A stretch of DNA of 64,000 nucleotides from Streptomyces sp. GESEQ-35 (GTDB taxonomy: Bacteria > Actinomycetota > Actinomycetes > Streptomycetales > Streptomycetaceae): assembly GCF_017948485.1 (NCBI RefSeq), contig NZ_JAFFSX010000018.1:124001-188000 (forward strand). Reading direction: 5' to 3'. How positions within the stretch are numbered: position 1 is the first letter of the stretch; each line of letters begins with the position of its first letter. The position numbers were made by a program, and so were the translations under genes. This document shows positions 42,505 to 51,422 of the stretch, in pieces. Under the pieces are notes generated by a model, which was not told the origin of the DNA, did not search any database, and saw nothing but the letters and a program-made list of their open reading frames with translations.

Positions 42505-43578
42505 ATGACGACAAACGGGGGCTTCACGCCCGTCTTCTGCACCGTCGTGCCACCCCACATCCTCGACAAGCTCGCCCAGGCCGAGGACCCCACGCTCGCA
42601 GGCCCCGCTCGCAAAACCCTCGAGCGCGACGCCTACCAGCGCACCCACCGCCGCCTGACCACGGTCCTCGGCGCCCCGGCCATCGCCACGCCCGCCGAAG
42701 CCGCCGCAGGCAAACCGCACCGCACGATCTACGACGCCGGGCACAAGACCGATCTGCCCGGAAAGAAGGTCCGCGCCGAGGGCGACGAACCCGGCAAGGA
42801 CGCCACCGTCAACCGCGCCCACGCGGGCCTGGGCGCCACCTTCGAGCTGTTCCTGAAGGCGTACGAGCGCGACTCCATCGACGGCAACGGTCTGCCGCTC
42901 GACGCGACCGTGCACTACGACGAGGACTACGGCAACGCCTTCTGGAACGGCGAGCAGATGGTCTTCGGCGACGGCGACGGCGAGATCTTCCTCGACTTCA
43001 CCATCCCGATCGACGTCATCGGCCATGAACTCGCCCACGGGGTCACCCAGTACACGGCCAACCTCACCTACTTCGGCCAGCCGGGCGCCCTGAACGAGTC
43101 GATGTCCGACGTCTTCGGCTCGCTCATCAAGCAGTACACCCTCGGCCAGACCGCCGCCGAGGCCGACTGGCTGATCGGCGCCGGCCTCCTCGCCCCGCGC
43201 GTCACCGGCAAGGCGCTGCGTTCCATGAAGGAGCCGGGCACGGCGTACGACGACGACGTCCTCGGCAAGGACCCGCAGCCCGGGACCATGGACGACTTCG
43301 TCCGCACCGGCCGCGACAACGGCGGCGTCCACATCAACTCCGGCATCCCCAACCACGCCTTCTACCTCGCGGCGACCGCTCTCGGCGGCCACGCCTGGGA
43401 GCGGGCCGGGCAGATCTGGTACGACGTGCTGACCGGGGGCGAACTGAAGGAACAGGCCCTCTTCACCGACTTCGCCACGCTGACGGTCGCTGCCGCGAAG
43501 GCACGGTTCGGCGACAGCGGCGAGGAGCTCCAGGCCGTGGTCAAGGCCTGGGAGCAGGTCGGGGTGCGCACCCTCTAG
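42505..43578 (+). CDS. Protealysin-like M4 metallopeptidase
   Basis: 357 residues. The thermolysin zinc site is complete: HELAH (His174, Glu175, His178), the third ligand Glu in GALNESMSDVFGSL, and the transition-state His in GGVHINSGIPNHAFY. There is no signal peptide. Instead a short propeptide begins with PVFCTVVPPHILDKLAQ, whose PPHIL matches the conserved motif of protealysin-type precursors. It is therefore an intracellular or non-classically exported M4 enzyme. An inhibitor-like gene follows 21 bp downstream. ATG 42505 is preferred; GTG 42496 is possible. Confidence 0.9.
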   Translation: MTTNGGFTPVFCTVVPPHILDKLAQAEDPTLAGPARKTLERDAYQRTHRRLTTVLGAPAIATPAEAAAGKPHRTIYDAGHKTDLPGKKVRAEGDEPGKDATVNRAHAGLGATFELFLKAYERDSIDGNGLPLDATVHYDEDYGNAFWNGEQMVFGDGDGEIFLDFTIPIDVIGHELAHGVTQYTANLTYFGQPGALNESMSDVFGSLIKQYTLGQTAAEADWLIGAGLLAPRVTGKALRSMKEPGTAYDDDVLGKDPQPGTMDDFVRTGRDNGGVHINSGIPNHAFYLAATALGGHAWERAGQIWYDVLTGGELKEQALFTDFATLTVAAAKARFGDSGEELQAVVKAWEQVGVRTL

Positions 43579-43599
43579 TTCCGTACTAGACAGGACCCC

Positions 43600-43866
43600 A
43601 TGCGTATTGAGGTGAGGCGCACGGGCGGATTCGCGGGTATCGAGCGGCACGCCGAGGTGGAGACCTCGGGGCGGCCGGATGCGAACGAGTGGCACGCCCT
43701 GGCCGAGAAGGCGGTTTCCGCGGGCCGGGGCGTGCCCCCCGTCGGGGTACCCGACGGCTTCAGCTACCAGATCACCGTGGACGGCAGGACGGCGTACTGC
43801 TCGGATCCGCGGCTCACGGAGGAGCAGCGGAAACTGATCTCACGTGTACTGAAGGAAGGCGCGTAA
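43600..43866 (+). CDS. Emfourin-like inhibitor of the M4 peptidase
   Basis: 88 residues starting MRIEVRRTGGFAGIERHAEV. The R-x-GGFAGI strand, the central helix and the Pro-rich turn before SYQITVDGRTAYCSDPRL fit emfourin (M4in), a small protein inhibitor coded next to protealysin-like proteases. The 21-bp spacing after the protease gene implies co-transcription, giving the cell a way to restrain a cytoplasmic protease. The assignment rests on pattern and context. Confidence 0.75.
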   Translation: MRIEVRRTGGFAGIERHAEVETSGRPDANEWHALAEKAVSAGRGVPPVGVPDGFSYQITVDGRTAYCSDPRLTEEQRKLISRVLKEGA

Positions 43867-43945
43867 GGAATCGAGGGCGGCACGTAACTGCTTGTTCACG
43901 CCCGCCCGTTGACTTCCGTTACCGACGGTACGGATGATCCGGCGC

Positions 43946-45250
43946 ATGGCGACTGACCCGATACCGCAGTTCCCGTCCGACTTCCTGTGGGGCGTCTCGA
44001 CGTCCGCCCATCAGATCGAGGGAGCGGCCGACCAACGCGAACTCTCCGTCTGGGACGCCTTCACGGCCGAGCCCGGACGGGTGAAGGACGGCTCGACGGC
44101 GGCGGTGGCCTGCGACCACTACCACCGCTACCGCGAGGACGTGGCACTCCTGGCCGGCCTGGGCGTGGACGCCTACCGCTTCTCGATCTCCTGGCCGCGG
44201 GTGAACTCCCCGAACGGCCTGGACTTCTACGACCGTCTGGTCGACGAGCTGTGCCGGGCGGGCGTACGGCCCGTCCCGACCCTCTTCCACTGGGACCTGC
44301 CGGTGTCCCTGGACTGGCTGAAGCGGGACACGGCTCTGTCCTTCGCGGAGTACGTGTCGACGGTGGCCGACCGCCTGGGCGACCGTGTCAGTAAGTGGAT
44401 CACCATCAACGAACCCGCCGAACACACCCTGTTCGGCCACGCGTTGGGCGCCCATGCACCGGGCAAGCAGCTGATGTTCGACGCGCTGCCCGCCGCCCAC
44501 CACCAGCTCCTGGCCCACGGCCTGGCCGTGCAGGCGCTGCGCGCGTCCGGCGCCACCGACATCGGCATCGCCAACTCGCACGGCCCGACCTGGCCGGCCT
44601 CCCGGGAACAGCCGGACCTGGAGGCGGCCGACTTCTACGACCTGCTGCTCAACCGGCTCTTCGCCGACCCCGTCCTGCTCGGTGAATACCCCGAAGGAAT
44701 CGGCGAGTTGATGCCCGGGGACGTCGCGGCCGACCTCAAGGTCATCGGGGAGCCGCTGGACTTCTACGGCGTCAACTACTACGCGCCGGCCCGGGTGGGC
44801 GCCCCGCAGGGCACCGACATCGAGTTCGGCGGGCTGACGATCCCGGCCGAACTCCCCTTCTCCGTCCAGGAGATCGAGGGTGTCCCGGTGACGGACTTCG
44901 GCTGGCCGGTGGTCCCGGAGGGCCTGACCGAGCTGCTCACCGGTTTCCGGGAGCGTTACGGCGACCGGCTCCCGCCCGTCGTGATCACCGAGAACGGCTG
45001 CTCGTACGAGGGCGTGGACGACCAGGAGCGGATCGCCTACCTGGACGGTCATGTGCGGGCGCTGCACGGGGCGTTGGCGGCGGGCGTGGACGTGCGCGGC
45101 TACTTCGTGTGGTCGTTGCTGGACAACTTCGAGTGGGCGGAGGGGTACGCGCGCCGCTTCGGCCTGGTGCACGTGGACTTCGAGACGCAGGCACGGACGC
45201 CCAAGGCGTCGTACGCCTGGTATCAGGAGCTCCTCCGGGCCCAGAGGTGA
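43946..45250 (+). CDS. Beta-glucosidase, GH1 family
   Basis: 434 residues. The N-terminal GH1 signature is FLWGVSTSAHQIEGAA (about 12-27). The acid/base Glu is E156 in ITINEPAEHTLFG and the nucleophile is E349 in VVITENGCSYEG. The aglycone-side ending YFVWSLLDNFEWAEGYARRF is typical. There is no signal peptide, so it acts on imported beta-glucosides. It overlaps a sugar-transporter gene by 4 bp (GTGA), forming an uptake-and-hydrolysis pair. ATG 43946 is the family start. Confidence 0.94.
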   Translation: MATDPIPQFPSDFLWGVSTSAHQIEGAADQRELSVWDAFTAEPGRVKDGSTAAVACDHYHRYREDVALLAGLGVDAYRFSISWPRVNSPNGLDFYDRLVDELCRAGVRPVPTLFHWDLPVSLDWLKRDTALSFAEYVSTVADRLGDRVSKWITINEPAEHTLFGHALGAHAPGKQLMFDALPAAHHQLLAHGLAVQALRASGATDIGIANSHGPTWPASREQPDLEAADFYDLLLNRLFADPVLLGEYPEGIGELMPGDVAADLKVIGEPLDFYGVNYYAPARVGAPQGTDIEFGGLTIPAELPFSVQEIEGVPVTDFGWPVVPEGLTELLTGFRERYGDRLPPVVITENGCSYEGVDDQERIAYLDGHVRALHGALAAGVDVRGYFVWSLLDNFEWAEGYARRFGLVHVDFETQARTPKASYAWYQELLRAQR

Positions 45251-46485
45251 CCACGGCCTTCGCGGAACCCGTCGACCGGGTCGGTAAGGGCTGGACGGCG
45301 GCCCTGTCGCTGGCCAACGTGGCGATCTGGGTGGGCTGGTACGGCCCGTTGCAGATCCTGCTCGCCCGGCAGGCGGAGGACTTCGCGCCCGGTACGGGCA
45401 TGTCGAAGGAGACGCTGCTGGCGTGGGTGGCGGCGGTGGGCGCCGTGGTGTCGCTGGCGGCCAACCCGTTCTTCGGCGCGCTGTCGGACCGCACCACGGC
45501 CCACTGGGGCCGCCGTACGCCGTGGATCGTGGCCGGCGCGGCGGGCGGCGCGCTGTCGCTGCTGCTCCTCGCGGGTGCGGGCGGGCTGTGGACGATGGCG
45601 GTGGGCTGGTGCCTGGTCCAGCTGACCCTGAACGCGTCCTTCGCGGCGGTCACGGCGGCGGTGCCGGACCGCGTGCCGCGGCTGCAACGGGGGTCGGTGG
45701 GCGGGTGGTTGGGGGCGGCGCAGATCCTGGGGGCCGTGGTCGGTACGGGGCTGGCGACGGCGGCGGGCGGGATCGCGGCGGGCTATGCGGCGTGCGCGGT
45801 GTTCGCGCTGGCGGGTGTCCTGCCGTACGTGCTGCGGTACGGGGATCTCAGGCTGGAGGCCGCGGACCGGCCGGCGTGGTCGGCGAAGACCTTCTTCGGG
45901 GGCTTCTGGCTGAGCCCGCGCCGCTACCCGGACTTCGGCTGGGCCTGGCTGACCCGCTTCCTGATCAACCTCAGCAACGCCCTCGTGATCCTCTACCTGC
46001 TCTACTACCTGCGGGACCGCCTCCACTACGACGACCCCGAGGAGGGCGTCCTGATCCTGACCGCGGTGAACAGCGTGACGCTGCTCGCCACGGTCGTCGT
46101 GGGCGGCATCTGGTCCGACCGCTCGGGCCGCCGCAAGCCCTTCGTGCGCTGGTCCGGAGTGCTGATGGCCGCGGCCACGGCCCTGCTGGCCGGCTGGCAG
46201 ACCTGGACGAGCGCGATCATCGTGGCAGCGCTGCTGGGCCTGGGCCTCGGGGTGTTCATGTCGGTCGACTTCGCCCTGATGACGGACGTCCTGCCGAAGG
46301 CCCGGGACCGGGGCAAGGACCTCGGCGTCATCAACGTGGCCAACGCCCTGCCCCAGGCGGCGGCACCCGCCCTGGCCGCCCCCATCGTGACGCACCTGGG
46401 TGGCTACCGGGTGCTGTATCTGGTGGCCGCGGGGGTCGGGTTGGCCGGAGCGTTGCTGGTGAGCCGGATAAGAGGGGTGGACTAG
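45247..46485 (+). CDS. MFS/GPH-type sugar transporter
   Basis: 412 residues with about twelve membrane helices. The loop between helices 2 and 3 reads FFGALSDRTTAHWGRRTPWI, the glycoside-pentoside-hexuronide/MFS signature, and the half-way repeat has GIWSDRSGRRKPFVRWSGVL. GTG 45247 overlaps the beta-glucosidase stop. Together they probably import and split beta-glucosides such as cellobiose or plant glycosides. Confidence 0.87.
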   Translation: MTTAFAEPVDRVGKGWTAALSLANVAIWVGWYGPLQILLARQAEDFAPGTGMSKETLLAWVAAVGAVVSLAANPFFGALSDRTTAHWGRRTPWIVAGAAGGALSLLLLAGAGGLWTMAVGWCLVQLTLNASFAAVTAAVPDRVPRLQRGSVGGWLGAAQILGAVVGTGLATAAGGIAAGYAACAVFALAGVLPYVLRYGDLRLEAADRPAWSAKTFFGGFWLSPRRYPDFGWAWLTRFLINLSNALVILYLLYYLRDRLHYDDPEEGVLILTAVNSVTLLATVVVGGIWSDRSGRRKPFVRWSGVLMAAATALLAGWQTWTSAIIVAALLGLGLGVFMSVDFALMTDVLPKARDRGKDLGVINVANALPQAAAPALAAPIVTHLGGYRVLYLVAAGVGLAGALLVSRIRGVD

Positions 46486-46536
46486 GCGCCCCACAGGGGC
46501 GCGGGGAACTGCGCGACCAGCCACAACGGACCCGCA
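46486..46536 (-). repeat. Intergenic hairpin repeat, copy 5
   Basis: GCGCCCC (46486-46492)-ACA-GGGGCGC (46496-46502) begins at the base after the transporter TAG, then GGGGAACTGCGCGACCAGCC and ACAACGGACCCGCAG. In the minus orientation it follows the epimerase gene by 20 bp, so it separates convergent genes. Confidence 0.9.
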
Positions 46537-46555
46537 GACGAAAGACGGTGCCGCC

Positions 46556-47410
46556 CTACAGCGCTCCCGCGTCCCGAGCCGACCACACGCTCGGGAAAGT
46601 CGGCCGGAAACCAAGCTCCCGCCGAATCCGCTGCGTGGACATGATCCCGAACCACGGGTCCGGGTCCGTGTTGGTGTGCAGCTCCGCGGGGATCTCGACG
46701 CCGTTGAGCTGGTACAGCTCGACCGCCGTGACGGGCGCGTCGTCGGCGATGTTGTAGACACGGCCATCGGCTCCCGGCGCGTACAGCAGCCGCAACAGAC
46801 CCTGGGCGACGTCCACATGGTGGGCCATCTGAAGCCGCTGGGCCGGCGCCCAGTTCGCGGCCCACATCAGCGACTGGGCGAGGTGCGGATCGCCCTCGCC
46901 GTACACGAAGGGGAGCCGGCCGACGCGCACGTCCATGCCGTCCAGCGCGAGCAGCTCCCGCTCGGCCTCGATCTTGGACTCGTTGTAGGCCCCCCACATC
47001 TCGCCGCCGGGCCGGGACTCGTCGTCCTCGGTCAGCGGGCGGCCCCGTCCGACGCCGTACACCATCCCTGTGCTGACCTGCACGAAGCGCTGTACACCGG
47101 AGGCCAGCGCGGCACGGCCCAGGGCCACGGCCGCGTCCCGGTTGACGGCCCACGCCTCCTCGTCGGGCACCCCGCGGAAGGACGCCGCGACGTTCACGAC
47201 CGCGTCCACTCCCGCGACCGCCTTGCCGAGCGCGTCCTCGTCCCGCAGGTCCCCGACGACGACCTCAGCGCCCAGCTCCGCCAGCCGCTCCGCGCGCGCG
47301 GCATCACGCACGAGCACCCGCACCCTCTCCCCCGCCGCGGCCTGCGCCAGCAGCCTCGGCGTGAACCGTCGGCCGACCTGCCCCGTCGTCCCCGTCACCA
47401 GTGTCAGCAT
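46556..47410 (-). CDS. NAD-dependent epimerase/dehydratase family protein
   Basis: 284 residues, extended SDR fold. The dinucleotide motif is VTGTTGQVGRRF near the start, with VVGDLRDEDAL as the adenine-ribose edge. The catalytic YxxxK is GAYNESKIEAERE (about 142), preceded by QRFVQVSTGMVYG. The sugar or steroid substrate is unknown. It diverges from an MmyB-type regulator, a frequent Streptomyces arrangement in which the regulator controls the oxidoreductase. ATG 47410 has GGAG upstream. Confidence 0.87.
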   Translation of the reverse strand: MLTLVTGTTGQVGRRFTPRLLAQAAAGERVRVLVRDAARAERLAELGAEVVVGDLRDEDALGKAVAGVDAVVNVAASFRGVPDEEAWAVNRDAAVALGRAALASGVQRFVQVSTGMVYGVGRGRPLTEDDESRPGGEMWGAYNESKIEAERELLALDGMDVRVGRLPFVYGEGDPHLAQSLMWAANWAPAQRLQMAHHVDVAQGLLRLLYAPGADGRVYNIADDAPVTAVELYQLNGVEIPAELHTNTDPDPWFGIMSTQRIRRELGFRPTFPSVWSARDAGAL

Positions 47411-47484
47411 GATCTGCTCCTCACGAACCGGATGTTCTCGTGCCACCACCCTCGGAGAGACTCGCGCCGGCCGGGAGAGACCCG

Positions 47485-47513
47485 TTGATCAGGGGATCGA
47501 GAGTCCCTGGATA
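47485..47513 (+). promoter_or_regulatory. Promoter of the MmyB-type regulator gene
   Basis: TTGATC (47485-47490) and TGGATA (47508-47513) are separated by 17 bp, 30 bp before the GTG at 47543. Confidence 0.4.
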
Positions 47514-47542
47514 AGGCGGGCGGGCTGTCGCACGCTGGAGGG

Positions 47543-48391
47543 GTGAACCGAGCCGAACTCGCAGACTTCCTGCGCCGGGGCCGCGCCCGTCTCTCCCCGT
47601 CGGACGTGGGCCTGACGCCGGGCGCCCGCCGCCGTACGGCCGGTCTGCGGCGCGAGGAGGTGGCGCAGCTGGCGGGCATGTCGGTGGACTACTACACGCG
47701 CCTGGAGCAGTCCCGGGGTCCGCGCCCGTCCCGGCAGATGCTGGCGGCGCTGGCCCGCGCGCTGCGTCTCACCGCCGACGAGCGCGACCATCTGTTCCAC
47801 CTGGCCGGCGAGGAGCCGCCGCGCCGCGAGACGGCGTCGACGCACGTCCCGCCCGGCCTGATGCTGATCCTGGACCGGCTGCACGACACACCGGCGCAGG
47901 TGGTGACGGACTGCGGCGAGGTGCTGGCCCAGAACACCATGGCGAGGGCACTGACCCACGATGTGATGTCCCGCCCCCGGGGCGAGCGCAACCTCCTCCG
48001 CCTCTATTTCCTGGACCCCGAGGCGCGCACCCTGTTCCCGGAGGAGGACCGGGCCGATCACGCACGCGCCCATGTGGCCAATCTGCGTGCGGTGGCCGCC
48101 GCCCGCCCCGACGACCCGGAGCCGGCCGCGCTGGTCGCCGAACTCCGGTCGTCGAGCGAGGAGTTCACGCGCCTGTGGGACGAGCACGAGGTGTCGCTGC
48201 GGCACCGGGCGACCAAACGCTTCCGGCACCCTGTGGTCGGCCTGCTCGACCTCGACTGCGAGGTCATGCTCAGCCACGAACACCACCAGCTCCTGGTCAT
48301 CCACACCGCCCGCCCGGGCACGGAGTCCTACGAACGTCTACAGCTGCTGCGCGTGGTGGGCCTTCAGGACATGTCGGTGGGTAAACCCTGA
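47543..48391 (+). CDS. MmyB-like XRE family regulator
   Basis: 282 residues. N-terminal helix-turn-helix (about 5-85) with GARRRTAGLRREEVAQLAGM and VDYYTRLEQSRGPRPS. The C-terminal MmyB ligand-binding (PAS-like) domain has LMLILDRLHDTPAQVVTDCG, LRSSSEEFTRLWDEHEV, and FRHPVVGLLDLDCEVM. These regulators bind fatty-acid-like ligands in the family member of known structure. It is divergent from the epimerase gene and probably represses it. GTG 47543 follows CTGGAGG. Confidence 0.9.
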   Translation: MNRAELADFLRRGRARLSPSDVGLTPGARRRTAGLRREEVAQLAGMSVDYYTRLEQSRGPRPSRQMLAALARALRLTADERDHLFHLAGEEPPRRETASTHVPPGLMLILDRLHDTPAQVVTDCGEVLAQNTMARALTHDVMSRPRGERNLLRLYFLDPEARTLFPEEDRADHARAHVANLRAVAAARPDDPEPAALVAELRSSSEEFTRLWDEHEVSLRHRATKRFRHPVVGLLDLDCEVMLSHEHHQLLVIHTARPGTESYERLQLLRVVGLQDMSVGKP

Positions 48392-48548
48392 CCCCACCGA
48401 ACGGTCACAGAGGGTAAGACCCATGAGCCGGTCCGATGAAAAGACCTACGGCGATGTCAGTCTCCCGGCGTACCCTTGAAATCGCCAGGCCGCCCTTGTG
48501 GCGGGCGAGATGTAATGAGGAGGACGTGCAGGCCTACAGAGCCGGCCC

Positions 48549-49607
48549 ATGACTCAGACACCTACAGCTGACACTCCTGCGCAGGGGCAGGCACGAGCAC
48601 AGTTCACCGTCCCCGCCCAGCACCCCATGGTCACCGTCCTGGGGTCCGGCGACTCCCTTCTGCGCGTGATCGAGAAGGCCTTCCCGGCGGCCGACATCCA
48701 CGTCCGGGGCAATGAGATCAGCGCGGTCGGCGACGCCGCTGAAGTCGTCCTCATCCAGCGCCTGTTCGACGAGATGATGCTGGTGCTCCGCACCGGACAG
48801 CCGATGACGGAGGACGCAGTGGAACGCTCGATCGCCATGCTCAGGGCGAGTGAGAACGGGGAGAGCGACGGCGAGGAGACCCCCGCCGAGGTGCTCACCC
48901 AGAACATCCTCTCCTCCCGCGGCCGCACGATCCGCCCCAAGACCCTCAACCAGAAGCGGTACGTCGACGCGATCGACAAGCACACGATCGTCTTCGGCAT
49001 CGGCCCCGCCGGTACCGGCAAGACCTATCTCGCCATGGCCAAGGCGGTGCAGGCCCTTCAGTCCAAGCAGGTCAACCGCATCATCCTGACGCGACCCGCG
49101 GTCGAGGCGGGCGAGCGGCTGGGCTTCCTGCCGGGCACGCTCTACGAGAAGATCGATCCCTATCTGCGGCCGTTGTACGACGCGCTGCACGACATGCTCG
49201 ACCCCGACTCGATCCCGCGGCTCATGGCGGCGGGCACGATCGAGGTCGCGCCGCTGGCGTACATGCGCGGCCGTACGCTCAACGACGCGTTCATCATCCT
49301 GGACGAGGCCCAGAACACCAGCCCCGAACAGATGAAGATGTTCCTGACCCGCCTCGGCTTCGAATCGAAGATCGTGATCACGGGTGATGTGACACAGGTC
49401 GACCTGCCCAGCGGCACCAAGTCCGGTCTGCGTCAGGTCCAGGACATCCTGGAGGGCCTCGACGACGTCCACTTCTCCCGTCTGTCGTCCCAGGACGTCG
49501 TACGGCACAAGCTGGTCGGCCGTATCGTCGACGCGTACGAGAAGTACGACAGCCACCACGGCACGGAGAACGGCACCCACAAGGGCAGCCGTAACAAGCG
49601 GAAGTAG
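48549..49607 (+). CDS. phoH: PhoH-family ATPase
   Basis: 352 residues. An N-terminal region (about 20-85) precedes the P-loop domain with Walker A GIGPAGTGKTYLAMAKAV (about 155-165), RPAVEAGERLGFLPGTLYEK, Walker B AFIILDEAQNTSPEQMKMFL and VITGDVTQVDLPSG. PhoH proteins are helicase-superfamily-1-like ATPases linked to RNA metabolism, and phoH-ybeY coupling is widespread. GTG 48526 starts an 8-codon frame that ends across the phoH ATG (see findings). Confidence 0.94.
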   Translation: MTQTPTADTPAQGQARAQFTVPAQHPMVTVLGSGDSLLRVIEKAFPAADIHVRGNEISAVGDAAEVVLIQRLFDEMMLVLRTGQPMTEDAVERSIAMLRASENGESDGEETPAEVLTQNILSSRGRTIRPKTLNQKRYVDAIDKHTIVFGIGPAGTGKTYLAMAKAVQALQSKQVNRIILTRPAVEAGERLGFLPGTLYEKIDPYLRPLYDALHDMLDPDSIPRLMAAGTIEVAPLAYMRGRTLNDAFIILDEAQNTSPEQMKMFLTRLGFESKIVITGDVTQVDLPSGTKSGLRQVQDILEGLDDVHFSRLSSQDVVRHKLVGRIVDAYEKYDSHHGTENGTHKGSRNKRK

Positions 49608-49620
49608 ACAAGCCAGCACC

Positions 49621-50118
49621 ATGTCGATCGACGTCAACAACGAGTCCGGAACCGAGGTCGACGAGCAGGCGGTCCTCGACATCGCCCGCTACGCGCTCGC
49701 GCGGATGCGCATCCACCCGCTCTCCGAGCTCTCGGTGATCGTCGTGGACGCCGACGCCATGGAACAGCTGCACATCCAGTGGATGGACCTGCCGGGCGCG
49801 ACGGACGTCATGTCCTTCCCGATGGACGAGCTGCGTCCGCCGATGAAGGACGACGACGAGCCGCCGCAGGGTCTGCTCGGCGACATCGTGCTGTGCCCCG
49901 AGGTCGCCGAGAAGCAGGGCAAGGAAGCCGAGACGCAGCACTCCATGGACGAGGAGCTCCAGCTCCTGACCGTCCATGGAGTGCTGCACCTGCTCGGCTA
50001 CGACCATGAGGAAGCGGACGAGAAGGCCGAGATGTTCGGTCTCCAGGCCGCCATCGTGGACGGGTGGCGTGCGGAGAAGGGCTTCACCGGCCCGTCCCCG
50101 GCCCCGACCGTGTCATGA
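49621..50118 (+). CDS. ybeY: Endoribonuclease YbeY (rRNA maturation factor)
   Basis: 165 residues. The zinc site HGVLHLLGYDHEE (about 120-132) gives the three His of UPF0054, preceded by the conserved TDVMSFPMDE. It takes part in 16S rRNA 3' end maturation and ribosome quality control. It follows phoH by 13 bp and overlaps the CBS-domain gene by 4 bp (ATGA). All are part of the phoH-ybeY-CNNM-MmcQ operon. Confidence 0.95.
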   Translation: MSIDVNNESGTEVDEQAVLDIARYALARMRIHPLSELSVIVVDADAMEQLHIQWMDLPGATDVMSFPMDELRPPMKDDDEPPQGLLGDIVLCPEVAEKQGKEAETQHSMDEELQLLTVHGVLHLLGYDHEEADEKAEMFGLQAAIVDGWRAEKGFTGPSPAPTVS

Positions 50119-51422
50119 GCCTCCCGCTGATCTCCGGCGCCGTCGCGCTGGTCGTCGTCGCCTGGCTCGCCGCCTGCGCGGAGGCAGGTCTGGCCCGCGT
50201 CTCCAGCTTCCGCGCCGAGGAGGCCGTCAGGTCCGGCCGCCGCGGCAGCGAGAAACTCGCCCAGGTCGCCGCCGACCCGACCCGCTACCTCAATGTCGCC
50301 CTGCTGGTCCGCGTCGCCTGCGAAATGGCCGCCGCCGCGCTGGTCACGTACGCCTGTCTGAAGGAGATCGACAGCACCACACAGGCCCTGCTCGCCGCGA
50401 TCGGCGTCATGGTCCTCGTGTCGTACGTCGCCGTCGGCGTCTCTCCGCGCACCATCGGCCGCCAGCACCCGCTGAACACCGCGACGGCGGCGGCGTACGT
50501 CCTGCTGCCGCTGGCCCGGGTGATGGGCCCGATCCCGCCGCTGCTGATCCTCATCGGCAACGCCCTCACCCCCGGCAAGGGCTTCCGCCGCGGCCCCTTC
50601 GCCTCCGAGGCGGAGCTGCGCGCGCTGGTCGACCTCGCCGAGAAGGAGTCCCTCATCGAGGACGAGGAGCGCCGCATGGTGCACTCCGTCTTCGAGCTGG
50701 GTGACACGCTCGTGCGGGAGGTCATGGTCCCGCGCACCGACCTGGTGGTCATCGAGCGCTACAAGACCATCCGCCAGGCCCTCACCCTCGCCCTCCGCTC
50801 CGGTTTCTCCCGCATTCCGGTGACCGGCGAGAGCGAGGACGACATCGTCGGGATCGTGTACCTGAAGGACCTGGCCCGTAAGACGCACATCAGCCGGGAC
50901 GCCGAGTCCGAGCTGGTGTCCACGGCCATGCGGCCCGCCGCCTTCGTGCCCGACACCAAGAACGCCGGCGATCTGCTCCGCGAGATGCAGCAGGACCGCA
51001 ATCACGTCGCCGTCGTCATCGACGAGTACGGCGGCACGGCCGGCATCGTCACCATCGAGGACATCCTCGAGGAGATCGTCGGCGAGATCACCGACGAGTA
51101 CGACCGCGAACTCCCGCCCGTCGAGGAGCTCGGCGACGACCGCCACCGCGTCACCGCCCGCCTCGACATCGGCGATCTCGGCGAGCTGTACGACCTGGAG
51201 TCGTACGACGACGAGGACGTGGAAACCGTCGGCGGACTCCTCGCCAAGGCCCTCGGCCGCGTCCCCATCGCCGGCGCGTCGTCCGTCGTCGAACTCCCCG
51301 ACGGCCGCAAGCTGCGCCTCACCGCCGAGGCCGCCGCGGGCCGCCGGAACAAGATCGTGACGGTGCTGGTGGAGCCGGTGGGGCCACTGGATCCGCCGGA
51401 GGAGGAGAAGGAGTCGCAGTGA
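50115..51422 (+). CDS. CNNM/CorC-type transporter with CBS domains
   Basis: 435 residues. N-terminal CNNM membrane domain (about 1-165, three helices; EAGLARVSSFRAEEAVRSGR). It is followed by FELGDTLVREVMVPRTDLVV, tandem CBS domains (about 205-325, GFSRIPVTGESEDDIVGIVY and VAVVIDEYGGTAGIVTIED) and a C-terminal CorC/HlyC domain (about 345-425). The family is linked to magnesium or cobalt efflux; the old label haemolysin is misleading. It overlaps ybeY and the MmcQ gene (GTGA). Confidence 0.92.
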   Translation: MSLPLISGAVALVVVAWLAACAEAGLARVSSFRAEEAVRSGRRGSEKLAQVAADPTRYLNVALLVRVACEMAAAALVTYACLKEIDSTTQALLAAIGVMVLVSYVAVGVSPRTIGRQHPLNTATAAAYVLLPLARVMGPIPPLLILIGNALTPGKGFRRGPFASEAELRALVDLAEKESLIEDEERRMVHSVFELGDTLVREVMVPRTDLVVIERYKTIRQALTLALRSGFSRIPVTGESEDDIVGIVYLKDLARKTHISRDAESELVSTAMRPAAFVPDTKNAGDLLREMQQDRNHVAVVIDEYGGTAGIVTIEDILEEIVGEITDEYDRELPPVEELGDDRHRVTARLDIGDLGELYDLESYDDEDVETVGGLLAKALGRVPIAGASSVVELPDGRKLRLTAEAAAGRRNKIVTVLVEPVGPLDPPEEEKESQ

